A stretch of 64,000 nt of DNA from Alternaria dauci (GCF_042100115.1 NC_091275.1:1302001-1366000), one strand, 5' to 3'. Numbered from the stretch's first letter, positions 22,665-34,250 are shown. Numbers and translations are program-made. Notes: generated by a model not told the origin, from the sequence alone.

Positions 22665-23100
22665 GTTCTGGGTATTGCTGATTTGCTTGAAGAGGTTTTT
22701 GGTGTGAGTCTGTCAATGGTGGGCTTCGTTCCGCTGGAGATGACTATCCTGGTGCCCAAGGCACAAGCAGCGAGACTTCTTCCTTTGTATGCCTCGTTCC
22801 CCAACACCGCGCGAACCCTACCGTTGATAGCATTTGCGATGCGCCAATGAGCTGTAGAAGTCAGCGCACAGTGCCCCACCGAGTAACTCAATGTGCGCAC
22901 AATCGGAGGTCGTTGCTGCCGACCGGAAGGTGGGCATCGTGCGATCTGGAACGCCTCGCCGGGTTCCACGGACTGCGGGCTGCAACGCCCCGTCATCTCT
23001 GAGCTCGACCTATCAGGCTTACCGTGTTTCCCAAGTGCTTACGCACGTATGCAGGTCTCAGAATCTTGCCAGTGGTAGTCTTCACCGTGCCATGCCATTT
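22665..23100. other. short intergenic
   Basis: 435 bp between the hypothetical gene and the 3' end of the phosphoesterase gene. I see no further gene. Confidence 0.5.
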
Positions 23101-24123
23101 CTACAGTGTCCGTACGGGCAAATCCAAGTCGACCAGCCAAGGCGGGTGTTCAACCACGCCTGGCTCATCCCCCTCCATGGAGGCGTTGATGCACAGAGTC
23201 TGCTGCTTATTCTCTCGAAATTCTTGAGCGGCGCCCGGAGTCAAGCTTCTAAAGCCCTTCTTGCGACATGCATTCTCTCCCGTCCACACTTTCGATATTG
23301 ATCCAATGGCATCGCCTTCCAGCTCCGTTTCCCCTTTGTATCTGAGCACATGCGCTTCATAGAAGCCGCGACGCGGCGAGTGAATGTGCCCAAAGCAATG
23401 CAATCGCGGTTGTGCCCTCGCAATAGCGCGTCGCAAATGTTCACATCCTGCATTGTGACCGTCAATCTCGTCCAGTATGTATCTCGCTGGGCCGTGGGTC
23501 ATGACGATGTCAACGTTGTCGGGAATAGTCGACGTCTCGGTACCGACGTTCTGAGCCCACGACCAGGTGCCTGAAGAGTTAAATCGGTCTTCTGTGGACA
23601 GATATTGGAATGCCGATGCGCCATGGACAGGAGTGTATGGCGATGCATATATCCTAAAAGTCGCGCCACATGCCAACGTGAAGGTATATGTACCTTCGTG
23701 CAAGAAGGTGATGCCATTCTTGCTTGCCTCCGAGCTTGCCTCCGAGCTCACCATTTCAAGCGCTCGTTCTGCATCAGCTTCTTCTCCGCCCTGTGACAAC
23801 CAGTACGGTTTGTCTAGCGAAATTTCGTGATTGCCACCAATGACGAGCTTCAACCTGGCTTTAACCTTGCCCAGATTTTGGAGGGCTAGTGAGATGCTTT
23901 CTGGGGTGCCGTCCTCGGTCAAGTCGCCGCAATGAAGCAACACATCGCATGGCGGCAGGTTTTCTGGTAACTCGGAGCCATGTGTGTCGGATAGTATGAG
24001 GAATCGAACGGGCGTGGAAAGAGTGTGGTTGCTTTCGGATCGGATACGTTTTGAAGGCCTTCCATCTATCGGGGAAGTGGCTAAACTTTGGTCTGCGGGT
24101 GTTGAAGTCATTGTAAAAGACAT
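23101..24123 (-). CDS. calcineurin-like metallophosphoesterase
   Basis: 340 residues in one exon. The five signature motifs of the calcineurin-like fold are in order: SDTHG (about residue 46), CGDLTEDG (about 66), GGNHE (about 96), MTHGP (about 206) and FGHIH (about 243). They supply the ligands of a dinuclear metal centre. Overall layout matches the fungal group related to UPF0046/MPPED proteins, mostly uncharacterised phosphodiesterases. No signal peptide; a cytosolic or nuclear location is inferred. ATG 24123 is the first in frame after a non-ATG open stretch reaching 24354; ATG 24111, with A at -3, is an equally good start. A short duplication, SSEASSEAS, lies near residue 140. Confidence 0.88.
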   Translation of the reverse strand: MSFTMTSTPADQSLATSPIDGRPSKRIRSESNHTLSTPVRFLILSDTHGSELPENLPPCDVLLHCGDLTEDGTPESISLALQNLGKVKARLKLVIGGNHEISLDKPYWLSQGGEEADAERALEMVSSEASSEASKNGITFLHEGTYTFTLACGATFRIYASPYTPVHGASAFQYLSTEDRFNSSGTWSWAQNVGTETSTIPDNVDIVMTHGPARYILDEIDGHNAGCEHLRRAIARAQPRLHCFGHIHSPRRGFYEAHVLRYKGETELEGDAIGSISKVWTGENACRKKGFRSLTPGAAQEFRENKQQTLCINASMEGDEPGVVEHPPWLVDLDLPVRTL

Positions 24124-24471
24124 TTGGGTTGAAGTGTACGAGGTGGCAGAAAAGTACTGGATAAGTAGTCTAACAAGCTGGTCTACAGAGGAACCGTGGT
24201 AGACTCTCAATAGTTTGGGATCCATGTACCAACCGAGTACCATGGATAGAACGTTGTAACCTTTAGTACGCGCCTGAAATTCATGTCTGAGATCACGTAA
24301 AATTTGAAGAAAGGCTGCGATACGATCTGGAGCAAAGGTAATCTGATAATACAAATAATGAAGACATTATATTAGCATATGAATGAAAGTATCTTAGTTG
24401 ACCGAAGCAGCAAATAACAGCTCGATTATAATCCACCAGCTTAGCAATCCGTCACTGTATACTTTCACCAC

Positions 24472-25902
24472 CTACAAGCTTGCCAAAAGCTGGGGTAGCA
24501 CGCTCTGGCTGGTGTAAGCCCAGCTGGAAGAGCTGTCATGTGCCCTCCATGCGGCGCCAGTCCAGAAAGTGTTGCGCTTGCTTTGAAGTCCGTACAAGTC
24601 CTTGTAGAATCCAGCGCGGGTAGCCTTCTCAAGAACCATCATGTTGTATGGGCTGTGGTTGCTGAATGCGACAAACTCAGGCTCAGTCCCGGTGATGTTG
24701 TTGGCAGCCCGGAAGCGCTTGAGGTCTGCAATGATAGCAGCCTTGGCCTCCTCATCGCTGAGATGCTGACCAACCTTGGTGCCGTAGTAGACGAGGCTAA
24801 GAGTTGGGTTGGCAGTGGGGTTGATGTTGTAGATAGCAGGCATGGGTGGCAGCGCGTATGGCTTGTCGAGTGCGAGGTTCTGGACGGTAATGTTCGTAGG
24901 GCCGGCGTTCCTGATGATGGAAGTGTAGTATCCGACAGAGGTGAATTGTTTGAATAGCTTCAATTCGTCTCCGCTGGGGTCGAATTTGGCGAGATTCTCG
25001 GGAGTAGGGGGGATAGCCATGAGGATCTTCTTCGCTTGAATGAGACGGCAGCCCTTTGGAGTCTCGACAAGAACTTTGACGCGGCCATCGACCTTGCTCA
25101 CACGCTGCGTCTTGGTGACTTTGGAGGACAGAAGAAGAGAGTTGGTAGCCTGGAGTTCGGCTGTGATTTTCTCGAAGAGAAGGCTGTTATCCATTACCGA
25201 GCTGGTCTGGAAGTTCTGCATAGTGTTCAAGAGACCGAGGGAAAAGGTACGCATCTGCTGCAGGGCGGGGAGCTCGAGGATGTCACCAAAGGCGGAGGTG
25301 AGACCGAAAATGGTTTGTACCGCATCAGCAATGTCGTACTTTTCGACAAACTTGCCAAAGGGCATGTACAGATCCTCCGGGACGGGGTCTGGGAGGAAGA
25401 AGCCGCCTTCGAGTTGAGGGTATTTGGCGAGAACTGCACCGTACTTTTGCAGAGCAATGCCCATGGCTGTCTGATTAGGAGCGGGCAGACCCTGCAGAGC
25501 CTGCCCAGTCCTGAAGTCAACATTCAGCGTTTGGAGAGCAGGTATGCTGAATCGGGTAGTAGAAAGGTTGAAGCGCGAGAACCATTGGTACACCAAAGGT
25601 TCGTCGTGGTATAGCTTGACACCCATATCGATGGGTATTCCAGTCTCGCGATCCATGTAAGTCTCCGTGTGACCTCCCATACGGGCCTTGCTCTCAACGA
25701 CCACAACCCTCTTTCCTGCGTCCTTGAGTTGAATGGCAGCGTAGGCACCCATGCCACCCCCACCGATGATCACAACGTCGGTATCGATAACCTGCTCGGG
25801 CTTGTAGTAGCTGGCATCCATCTTGTTGGCCTTGTTGGGCGCTGCGATGGCCAAAGGAAGGGCGACCACCGCGGCGGCCGCGATAGAAACAAAGGAACGC
25901 AT
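24472..25902 (-). CDS. secreted FAD-dependent oxidoreductase (amine-oxidase superfamily)
   Basis: 476 residues in one exon. A clear signal peptide (first 19-20 residues, Ala/Val-rich, ending around AIA-AP) follows ATG 25902. A TATA box lies about 85 bp upstream. The Rossmann dinucleotide-binding motif is VVIIGGGGMGAYAA (about 45), ending in the acidic VVVVES strand, followed by RMGGHTETY. The substrate domain and the C-terminal region ending near WTGAAWRAHDSSSSW fit the flavin-containing amine oxidase/desaturase superfamily. It resembles fungal secreted enzymes annotated as beta-cyclopiazonate dehydrogenase-like. Such annotations do not prove the substrate, and no cyclopiazonate-type synthase or prenyltransferase gene lies nearby. 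About seven potential N-glycosylation sites agree with secretion. Confidence 0.88.
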   Translation of the reverse strand: MRSFVSIAAAAVVALPLAIAAPNKANKMDASYYKPEQVIDTDVVIIGGGGMGAYAAIQLKDAGKRVVVVESKARMGGHTETYMDRETGIPIDMGVKLYHDEPLVYQWFSRFNLSTTRFSIPALQTLNVDFRTGQALQGLPAPNQTAMGIALQKYGAVLAKYPQLEGGFFLPDPVPEDLYMPFGKFVEKYDIADAVQTIFGLTSAFGDILELPALQQMRTFSLGLLNTMQNFQTSSVMDNSLLFEKITAELQATNSLLLSSKVTKTQRVSKVDGRVKVLVETPKGCRLIQAKKILMAIPPTPENLAKFDPSGDELKLFKQFTSVGYYTSIIRNAGPTNITVQNLALDKPYALPPMPAIYNINPTANPTLSLVYYGTKVGQHLSDEEAKAAIIADLKRFRAANNITGTEPEFVAFSNHSPYNMMVLEKATRAGFYKDLYGLQSKRNTFWTGAAWRAHDSSSSWAYTSQSVLPQLLASL

Positions 25903-25982
25903 GACTGTAGTTGTTTTGCAGGAAGATATGAAAAGCAAGGAGTGTATAGTTATGCTCTGCTTACAGCACACCAGACATGTTG

Positions 25983-25990
25983 TATTTATA
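25983..25990 (-). promoter_or_regulatory. TATA box of FAD oxidoreductase gene
   Basis: TATAAATA on the minus strand, 81-88 bp upstream of ATG 25902. It suggests a regulated, focused promoter. Confidence 0.6.
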
Positions 25991-27240
25991 CGGCCAAAAC
26001 ATAGTGAGTGATTGTAACGCGAGAGCTCTTCCGGCTCGGTCCTACTGTGTAAGCTGAAGTGTAATTAAAAGTAAGACCGCACACTCGGGACGATCGACGG
26101 CAAGCATCACGACTAACTTTGTACGCGTTGTCAACAGCCCATTAATAGGGGAATAGTCCGGGGTGAGACGTGCTGATGTGGCGCCGTGCCTAATGCCTTC
26201 TGAGGCCAAGTGCTAACATGTCGAATAGCTTGCGGTTTCACGACTTGGAGCCTAAAGCTACACTGTAGAAGAGCGTCTGGGCGTAGTACGGTACTGTCAA
26301 AGCTAAGTTTAGGATGATGCCTGGTGGTTTTTGGTGATGCTCTCTAGTGCCGATTGCAAGAGCGCGGACCTTCTGCCATGACGTTGATCACCAGTATTGC
26401 TGACTCTTGATCTCTTCCCCGGATCAGGCGCACTGCCTTGATGACTTTCGCCGCTAATTTAATGCCGTTGCTCATGCTGACTTTGCTGACTCGCCGCGTT
26501 CGGAGCGTTCGTCCGACTCTTGAAGGAGTTCATTGCCTGTTGGGGGCCTGTCTTTGGTACAAGTTCGGTGGCATTTCCGGAGCGTTCACGGGTTGTGCGA
26601 AATGAGAGGCGAAATGAGAGGAGGTTTTAACTTTGGTCATTGTGAAGCTGCGTGCAGGTCTCCAGGTCTACCCGTTGCGTAATCTATGCTTCTGACCAAG
26701 CCCATTATGCTTTCAACAGAGTTCTCACCTAGCCATGAACATTGTGTACACGCTAACGTGTCGCAGTGGAAGTGTAGGGTGGCCTTGATTTCAACCTACC
26801 AATGATGACATTGTGGAGAAGATTGCCCTGTTTTCGAAGAACGGGGCGGTGCGTGATGATAGATTTCAGCATTGCCGCCATTGTCTTCGATGGGAAGCTG
26901 GCATCATGTGTCTCTGCATTGCGATATGCGCAACGCGTATTCGATCGGGTTTGATTATGAAAAGGTAAGCCGTTGGTGTTGTCAATGTGTTGTTGGAGCC
27001 CGCGGTGAGAAAGACGGTTCATGTCTGGCCTCGCTGACGCCCATGCCCAGGTGCAGGTCCAGCGATGGGTATACGCTAGTACTGCCCCAACTACACTTAC
27101 AGTAATCCGCCGGCTGGGTACGTTGGATAAGTCAAGCTACCGAGAAGCCACGCAGGGTGAAGATCGCTTTGTAGCTGTCTTCTAGAATATTCAGAGTGTA
27201 CCTACGTAGTAGATTCCACAGGCCTGTTTCCCAGTGAGAA
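25991..27240. other. intergenic, no supported gene
   Basis: About 1.25 kb between the FAD enzyme promoter and the RRN9-like gene promoter. Frames are short and shadow-like. I see no repeat or RNA gene. Confidence 0.5.
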
Positions 27241-27248
27241 TCACGTGA
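27241..27248. promoter_or_regulatory. TCACGTGA palindrome upstream of RRN9-like gene
   Basis: An 8-bp perfect palindrome containing CACGTG, about 290 bp upstream of ATG 27537. It is a possible bHLH (Cbf1/USF type) site. Single occurrence, so speculative. Confidence 0.3.
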
Positions 27249-27536
27249 CGCGAAAGAGGTGTCGATGTGTGTAGTTAAGCTGGTAGGTTTGCTACTGCAC
27301 AAGGGCTTGGAAACTCGATGGGCGGCTACCAACATATATTGGGAGTGGGACATGTGCTGTGGAGTGCTGGTAGCAACCCAGGCTGGTAGCGCCAACGTGA
27401 CGGCGCGTCGTTTTCGAGAACCCCACCATAACTCAGTTTGGCCGCAACGCTGGACCGCGACAAGGGATGGACCGCAGAGCGCAGATGCTGATACCACGAC
27501 AGCCACCAGCTCGCTTCGACATCTACTGCAACGAAG

Positions 27537-27764
27537 ATGTCGTTGTTTGGTGGTAGCGCCGCGCCATCTCGCTCCTCTTACGAATCTGATACCTCGTCAT
27601 CTCCTTCCTCTTCTTCTTCTGCGCACTCGTCGCCGTCAGTTGAGGAGATTCCAGACCCGCGCGACGCGCAAGAAGCCCAGAATGTCAACACGCCGGTATC
27701 GCTGAATATAGACGATGATGTAGACACCGATAGTGAGTCGGCACGGGACGAGACCAACGATGAA

Positions 27765-27799
<35 letters not shown>

Positions 27800-29504
27800 A
27801 CCGGCGCGCCTGAACCGCTTTCTCGGCCAGCCCCAAGAATGGCAGAGCCTCACCGAGGCGGATCGCCAAATCGCGGACTCGCTCGCTCAGCTGCAAGACA
27901 CAGATCTTGCGGCACATTTGTACAATGCCCATGCGCTCAAGCGGCGGTTACGGCGACCCGAGGAAGACACGAAGCAGCTCAAAACCTGGCAGAGTAGGGA
28001 CAACTGGCTGAAGAGTGGCAAGGACCTCGAGTACACAGACGCGGTAGGTTTCGTGCAGACGGCAATCGTGCCTTCCAGAGAGTGGACGGCATGGCCACTG
28101 CCCCCAGCACCACTCCCAGACCCGGGCGATGGCATGGCGCGCGGCCAAACCGTCGAATGGCCTTCTGCAGGCGCAGACACACAAGATGTAGGAGACGAGC
28201 TCCGAGACGAACTTCAAGCTGTATTCTTACGACTGGCTAAAGAGAGGTGGAATTCCCGAGAAGCGGCCTCGTCTGAATCCGATGCCAGCGACCGCACAAC
28301 AGCTTCACGCAGCAAGTCACGATCTCAGAGCGCCAATCACGCGCAGTCGCGCTCCACGTCCATGTCCTCAGTTACACCGCAAGACGAAGACGAAGCACAC
28401 AACAACAGCGATGACGACGAACACGATCATGCGGCTGGAACGAGACGTGGCAGGAAACCTCGTACCGAGAGACTTACGGGGCCGACTTTGCTAGCTGATG
28501 ACGCGAGAACACAGCGACTTCTACAGCCAACGGTCCAGGCCATGATGGGAAAGCTAGACGAGCTTGCACTGGCTCTGCGCCGGACTCGTGCCAACCATTT
28601 CGGCCGTGGCGGGTCGGCAGATTCCTCCATGAGCGAGTTCACATCAGGCGCAGAGTCGAGTGCGCCTGGGTCCAGGTCTACATCACGAGCCCGATCCAAG
28701 AGTGCAACAAGTCGCGGATCAAGCACCCGGCCTTCTTCGCGTGCAACACCGGCGCGAGCTGCTCGCACAGCACGACCTGGAACAAGGACTACCAAAGATG
28801 GAAGAAAGCCTTGTGATAGTGATGCCGACTCAAGCGGGGCATCTGACTGGGAGGCGTCCAACAAGATAACCCGCGAACGGAAACGTCGCAGATCTTCAAG
28901 CAGCATCGGTGGTAGCGATGATTCAGAAGCACAAGAACTGCAGCTAAGGGAAGGTCTTATGGATTGGAGTGAAGTGCTTGGGCTAGCTGCTGTACAGGGC
29001 TGGGACAAAGGAGCTGTTGCACGTACCGCTCAACGTTGTGCAGCTCTCTTCGGTGAGAGCATGTCATTTATGCACTTCCACGAGGCTCTCGCTTTGAAGC
29101 CTGCTACCGAGCCTGTCTTCTACACGCCTTCAGTCATACCGCCGCCAGCCATGCCCTCAATCTCGCAGCCTCCGACACCTAAGCGACCCTTGTTCCAGGC
29201 TGGTACATTGCGATGTCCGCATATAGACTGTTATGGGCACGAAAGAGACTTTGCTCTACCCTATCGCGTGGTCGAGCACTGCATGCGAGTCCACGGCTAC
29301 GACCCTAGAACCAACGATTCTGACAACGAAGAGCGAACAGTTGGCGGTGTGCACATTGATGGGTTCCTACAGCCTGTCACAGCGAAGCAAGGGTGGTTGG
29401 GAAATGGGCGGGCAAAGGCTGGTAGGGCGAACAAGGTGCGAAAGAAGGGACAAAGTAGTGGTAGCCGAGCTGCGTCGGAAGCCGTAACGAGCACTGGAGA
29501 ATAA
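27537..29504 (+). CDS. RRN9-like RNA polymerase I initiation factor
   Basis: 655 residues in one exon. Residues about 120-190 contain DLAAHLYNAHALKRR and then WTAWPLPP. This is the Rrn9 domain of the upstream activation factor that recruits RNA polymerase I to the rDNA promoter. Flanking parts are low complexity: a Ser-rich N-terminus, a run of about ten Asp near residue 80 coded by a GAC microsatellite, and Ser/Arg-rich stretches in the middle. Residues about 475-510 (DWSEVLGLAAVQGW...) form a conserved helix pair. Residues about 559-585 (CPHIDCYGHERDF...EHCMRVH) look like a C2H2-type zinc finger. A nuclear/nucleolar role is inferred from the family. Pezizomycotina proteins of this type are much longer than yeast Rrn9. 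Confidence 0.8.
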
Positions 29505-29895
29505 TTGTGGCTTTGTATTAGACATGACCGCTATATCAACATAACAGAAGATATCGAAGTAGCTATTGTTTGAAATGATGCAGACCGCATGCCTATCACG
29601 CTATCGGCATCCGGCTCCACGTGTTCGGGTGGGATCCGCATTAGCTTGCGCTAGCGCGATAGCCGACGCGATTTGTCGCGTTGACTGGAGAGCGACCACC
29701 CCTTCCCTAATCGCTCCCGCACTCTGCAGCACCGCAGCGTCTATCGAGCTCGTCCCAGTTGGTCACATCCATTGGTAGTCCGTAATTATATCGGTCATTC
29801 TCTGTTTTTTGTGGGCTTCGCTGAGAAGTCTCTCTGTATTCTTGTATTCTAAGTTGGTACAATTGCGCACATACGACCATCCTCATCACTTCGCC
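29505..29895. other. RRN9-PIF1 intergenic
   Basis: 391 bp holding the 3' end of the RRN9-like transcript and the helicase promoter. No gene or repeat seen. Confidence 0.5.
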
Positions 29896-32743
29896 ATGCC
29901 CACGGCCGGTCCGCCGCGATACTCGCCTTACACTCCCTTGCGTTACGCTCCTTCCGTAGATATACCCGAAGTGTACCCCACGTACACGAAGTACTTTCCC
30001 AACAGCTTGTCCCCGTCACTGGAGAACCTGGAGAACATCTCACCCATGGCTGCATTGCGGCCAAACGACAAATCAGAACCACGGCCAATGAAACGAAAGT
30101 CAGACAGAGAACACCCCGATACTTTTGGGAAGCGACCAAGACGAGCCATATCGCCAATCAGCCCTAGAGTCCATTCTGCATCGCAAGGTCACACCCGGCC
30201 CTACAGTGGGCCTCGGCACGGAACGCAAGACAACCCAGTCGAGATACTGTCGAGTCCCGATCCCCCAGAAAGCATACCAAGGCAACAGATGGCGAGGCCA
30301 AAACCACGTACCCTGCCGCAAGATTTGCGGAACGCTGGCCTATACATTCAGGCGCCCAACCCCTCCGCAAGGAAGATTGGATACTATGCGGTAGCAGGTG
30401 GGAAAGTGCCTGGTATCTATACAGACTACGATACCGTTCTCGAACAGATCAAAGGCTACAGTGGTTGCTTGCAAAAGAAGTTCCGCACCATAGATGAAGC
30501 ATGGGATTTCATGAATCGCAACAGATCCTATGTTGAAACGGCGGTCCAGCGCCAAACACAGGGATCGCAGGAGTGCTTCAGCTTTCCTTCGGCAAAAAAT
30601 ATGCATAGCGCGCAGCGTACACCTTCGCCTCCTCCAATGTATACTTTACCCCTTCCGACCCCGCCTTCCAATCGATCCCACGGATATGCGAATTACGATC
30701 TACCGCCGTTCGAAGCAGGACACGCTGCAGGGCAGTCGCAGCTTGCAGCAAATTCTCCAAGACCGAACACTACCCCAAACAAGCATGTTCCTGCGCCCGA
30801 GATCAAATTGAGCGCAGAACAGCAGAGAGTGGTAGATCTCATAGTGGACGGCGGGAAAAACGTCTTCTACACTGGGTCTGCAGGATGTGGCAAGTCTACT
30901 ATCTTGAAGGCTTTCGTCCCGCTGCTAAAGAAGCAAGGAAAGAACGTTCGGGTTGTAGCGCCAACTAATCTTGCCGCGCTCAACGTTGGCGGGCAGACAT
31001 TCTGGAACTTTGCAGGTTGGACACCAGATAGCACGAAGAGACCATTGAAGGCGTTGAAGGAAGCTGCTCACGGCAAAGAAATTTGGAAGAAATTCGACAA
31101 GACCGACGTGCTGGTCATCGATGAGATCAGCATGATTGAAAACCTCCAATTTGAGCGATTGAACCAGGTCATGAAGGCCAGCCGCGCCGCCAAAGCCACG
31201 GGCCCATTTGGCGGCGTTCAAGTTGTTGTTACCGGAGACGTAAGTTACTCTACGAGGTCCGCTGCTAACATGCTAATTACTGTAGTTCTGTCAACTTTCC
31301 CCTGTGAAGCCCTTCCAGCATTGTATGGGGTGTGGCTGGGCTCTCATTCCTAAGGAGAGAGAAGGGGAGTTACATCATATCTGCGAGAACCGTGCATGTC
31401 GCTACGATTTCTGGCCAGACACCGACAAATGGGCCTTCCGTAGCAGAGCATGGCAGGTATGTTGTATACTGTACTTGCTTGCGCCGCAACAGTACTGACA
31501 TGAGCAGGAATGCAACTTTGAACATATCAACCTTACGGAAGTCCACAGGCAAGACGACAAGAAGTTTGTCTCTATCCTCCAAAAGATTCGCAGAGGTACA
31601 GTTACCTATCATCGAGACGCCGCTTTTGCGTACGACATGTTTGAAAGCGTGTACTAATACGTACCAGACGGCGAGATCGTTAAGCCTCACGCAAACATCC
31701 TGCTCAACCACACAAAAGAAACAGAAGGCGCTATCCGACTATTCTCGAAGCGCTGGGATGTGGACCGCGTAAACAAAGAGAACATTGCGAAGCTTCCTTC
31801 ACAGCGACTCGTCTACGAATGTTTGGATAACTTTGTATGGAATGACCGAGAAGATGCGTCGTTGGAAAAGTACAATGAAAGGATGCAAGATGGTACCCTC
31901 AAACAACTAGTACGATGATCTCTGCGGATATCCGAATACCACTAACTGTCATACAGAAAGAACATCGCTACGAAGCTATCGTGCATCTTAAGGAGGGCAT
32001 GCGTGTGGTGTTACAAGCCAATGTTGAACCCGAAGCTGGCCTTGTAAACGGCTCCCAAGGCTCGATTATCGGATTTGAGCCATTTGACCCTAATATGTTA
32101 CCCCGCGCAGCAGATCGCAAAGGCGATCATGGTGATCTTAAGGGTACTCACGCCAAATACGCCCAGGGCCAGATTAAGCAATACGCAATTCGGAACAACC
32201 GCCAGCCATGGCCAGTTGTTCGGTTCGACAACGGACGAACCAAAACCATCTACGCGGACTGTCCTTGCAACGAACTCGGAAACGTAAGCGAGAATGGGGA
32301 CGAAAGCAAGCTTAGCTTGTTATCGAGGACACAGATTCCACTCGTCGCCGGCTATGCCATTACCGTGCATAAGTCGCAGGGCATGACGCTAGACCGCGTC
32401 ATCGTCGATCTCAGAGAGGCTTTTGAAGCAAGCCAAATCTACGTCGCTCGTGAGTTGCGCTTTATCAATCGAATTGTGGTATATGGACTAACGTCTCAAA
32501 CAGTCAGCAGAGCGCGCTCGCTCAAGGGTCTCGAAGTTGTGGGGCTTCCAAGGAGGCCTCTAGGGGGTGCCAATCCACAAGTTAGGGAATTCTTCAACAC
32601 ATGTAAGTGTCCATGGGCGAATGACATGTGAAATATACACTGACTCCGTACACCGACGTCTAGACCTTGACCCAAGGTCCCCCCATTCATCATCCCACGC
32701 TCTGCAAGCATCACAGGCTTCTCAGGCTTCTCAGTCGTCGTAG
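29896..32743 (+). CDS. PIF1-type DNA helicase with N-terminal RNase H1-like hybrid-binding module
   Basis: Seven exons: 29896-31239, 31286-31456, 31508-31595, 31668-31909, 31957-32449, 32504-32602, 32664-32743 (838 residues). All junctions keep frame, and two rebuild core motifs. Residues about 160-205 (KIGYYAVAGGKVPGIYTDY...DEAWDFM) match the caulimovirus VI/RNase H1 N-terminal fold that binds RNA-DNA hybrids. The helicase core has GSAGCGKST (Walker A, about 326), VLVIDEIS (about 405), VTGDFCQL (spans intron 1), LTEVHRQ, TVHKSQGMTLD (about 752) and YVALSRARSLKG (spans intron 5). Exon 2 inserts a four-cysteine knuckle, C461-x2-C464-x16-C481-x4-C486, between motif III and the HRQ motif. PIF1 enzymes unwind DNA 5'-3', remove R-loops and resolve G-quadruplexes. 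The last exon encodes a Ser/Gln-rich tail. Confidence 0.9.
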
Positions 32744-33175
32744 TTTTGAAGTACCATGTTTCTTGCGTCCCATCGTTCTTGTGTGTGGGTGTTACTTGCG
32801 CAAGTTGTTAGCTTCTTGCGCATCTTGTATTTGGGAATGCCCATCTCTTTGGTTGTCGGATTTAGGTCTCTGTACATGCCCTATGTCTTTCAGTATCTGG
32901 ATACAACTTTTGTATTACAAATGAATGTCATTGTTTACGTTCAACAGCTGTGCTTCCTGCATGGTGAGACATGATTGAGAAACCTGGAAAATCACAAAAC
33001 TGCATCACACCGACGGATACAACTAGGCCAGCAAGAAGGTCGTACACTCTTCATCGTTGGCATAAAGTCGGAATCATATCATGCACTCGACAATGCAAAA
33101 TGCGTACGCGAAAGGAAAGGGGGTATCAACTTGTCAAGGAAACCCATCACGTCTCCAGCCAGTCCAGTCACCAAC
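32744..33175. other. convergent 3' intergenic
   Basis: 432 bp between the converging helicase and sulfurtransferase genes. Only 3' untranslated sequence is expected; nothing else seen. Confidence 0.5.
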
Positions 33176-34250
33176 CTACTCCGTCTTCCGGATGAGACCT
33201 TCGCCAGGCTTTACGCGCTGCGCCCACTCGGTCCAACTGCCATCATACAAGCGCCTCTGTTGTATCGGGAAGCCAGCCTCTGACAATGCAGCGTCGATGA
33301 TTGCCGCTGTGACTCCTGTACCACAGCTGTTGATGATTGGCTTAGACGGATCCACGCCCTTTGACTTGAAGATGGCTTGGAGTTCGGAGGCAGGGAGGAG
33401 CGTCTTATCTTTGGGGTCGAGGAGGTCTGTGATCGGGACGGAGGTGGAGTAGGGAATGTGTCCGGACGAAAGGCCTAGTACAGTCAGCTTGACCATGTTG
33501 CAGTGTCTCCTATGCAGCGAGCAACACACCTTCCCTAGGCTCCGGATCAATGCCCTTCCACCGGCCTAAGCTCCTCGCGTCCAATATCTGCACCTCATCC
33601 GCACCCTCCTTGCCCAATTCTTTCGCAATATCCTTGACCTCCTCAAAGGTGACCACCCTCTCCTCCTCCAACTTGGGTACTGCATACTCGGTCGGCGCAA
33701 CCTCCTTTGGCTCTCCGCTCTCCGTCGGAAACCCTTCGTCGACCCACTTGCGGAAGTTGTTCAACACATGCACCTTTGGGTGCCCAAAGACTTGTAGCGT
33801 CCAGCCAACTCTCGGGGCTGAGAAGATACCCAGCTCTTTTGTATCATAGACGACTACGCTGTCTTCACGGCGTATACCGAGACGTCTCATTGCAATTGCG
33901 AAGTCTTCGGCAGAGGGAAGCATGTGCGGATATGGCGAATGAATGTCTTTGACGGCGTCGAGATCGAAGAAACGAGCGCGTGGGATGCGCTGTTCAACAA
34001 AGGTATTGTATCCATTTCTGCCATCGTTGGGCAAGAACCAGGATGCGCAAAGTGGGACGATGCGCGGCTCTGTAGAAAGCTTGCTGGCATTGTGCTTCAG
34101 AGCCGAATTGAGCTCAGATGGCGAGACAAGATAAGAAGAGAAGTGGTGGTTTGAGTGCATTGTTCGTCTACTGCTTGCAGCTATGGGGAAGCGGACGGAG
34201 GGAGTAGAAGCGAGGGGGCGCAAAGAGCGGCGGAAGCGGGAGACGAACAT
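33176..34250 (-). CDS. mitochondrial thiosulfate/3-mercaptopyruvate sulfurtransferase
   Basis: Two exons (34250-33530 and 33474-33176), 55-nt intron, 339 residues. The first 30 residues are Arg/Ser-rich without acids, a typical mitochondrial presequence. Two rhodanese domains follow. The N-terminal one is inactive-like, with the FFDLDAVKDIHSPYPHMLP segment typical of the family. The C-terminal one carries the active-site loop SCGTGVTA (Cys about 291). The CGxGVT loop fits mercaptopyruvate sulfurtransferase/Tum1-type enzymes better than classical rhodanese (CRKGVT). Such enzymes move sulfane sulfur for cysteine catabolism and tRNA thiolation. The intron falls between the ARSLGRWKG segment and SGHIP, and splicing restores contiguous family sequence. 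Confidence 0.92.

Noticed and set aside
24124..24354. N-terminal extension of the phosphoesterase
   Set aside because: The frame is open but begins with TTG, not ATG, and reads like untranslated leader; internal ATGs there are not in good contexts.
24472..25902. Part of a cyclopiazonic acid-type cluster
   Set aside because: The FAD enzyme resembles that dehydrogenase class, but no hybrid synthase, prenyltransferase or P450 gene lies in the window.
28427..29008. 193-codon minus-strand frame in the RRN9-like gene
   Set aside because: Ser/Arg-rich antisense of a low-complexity coding region.
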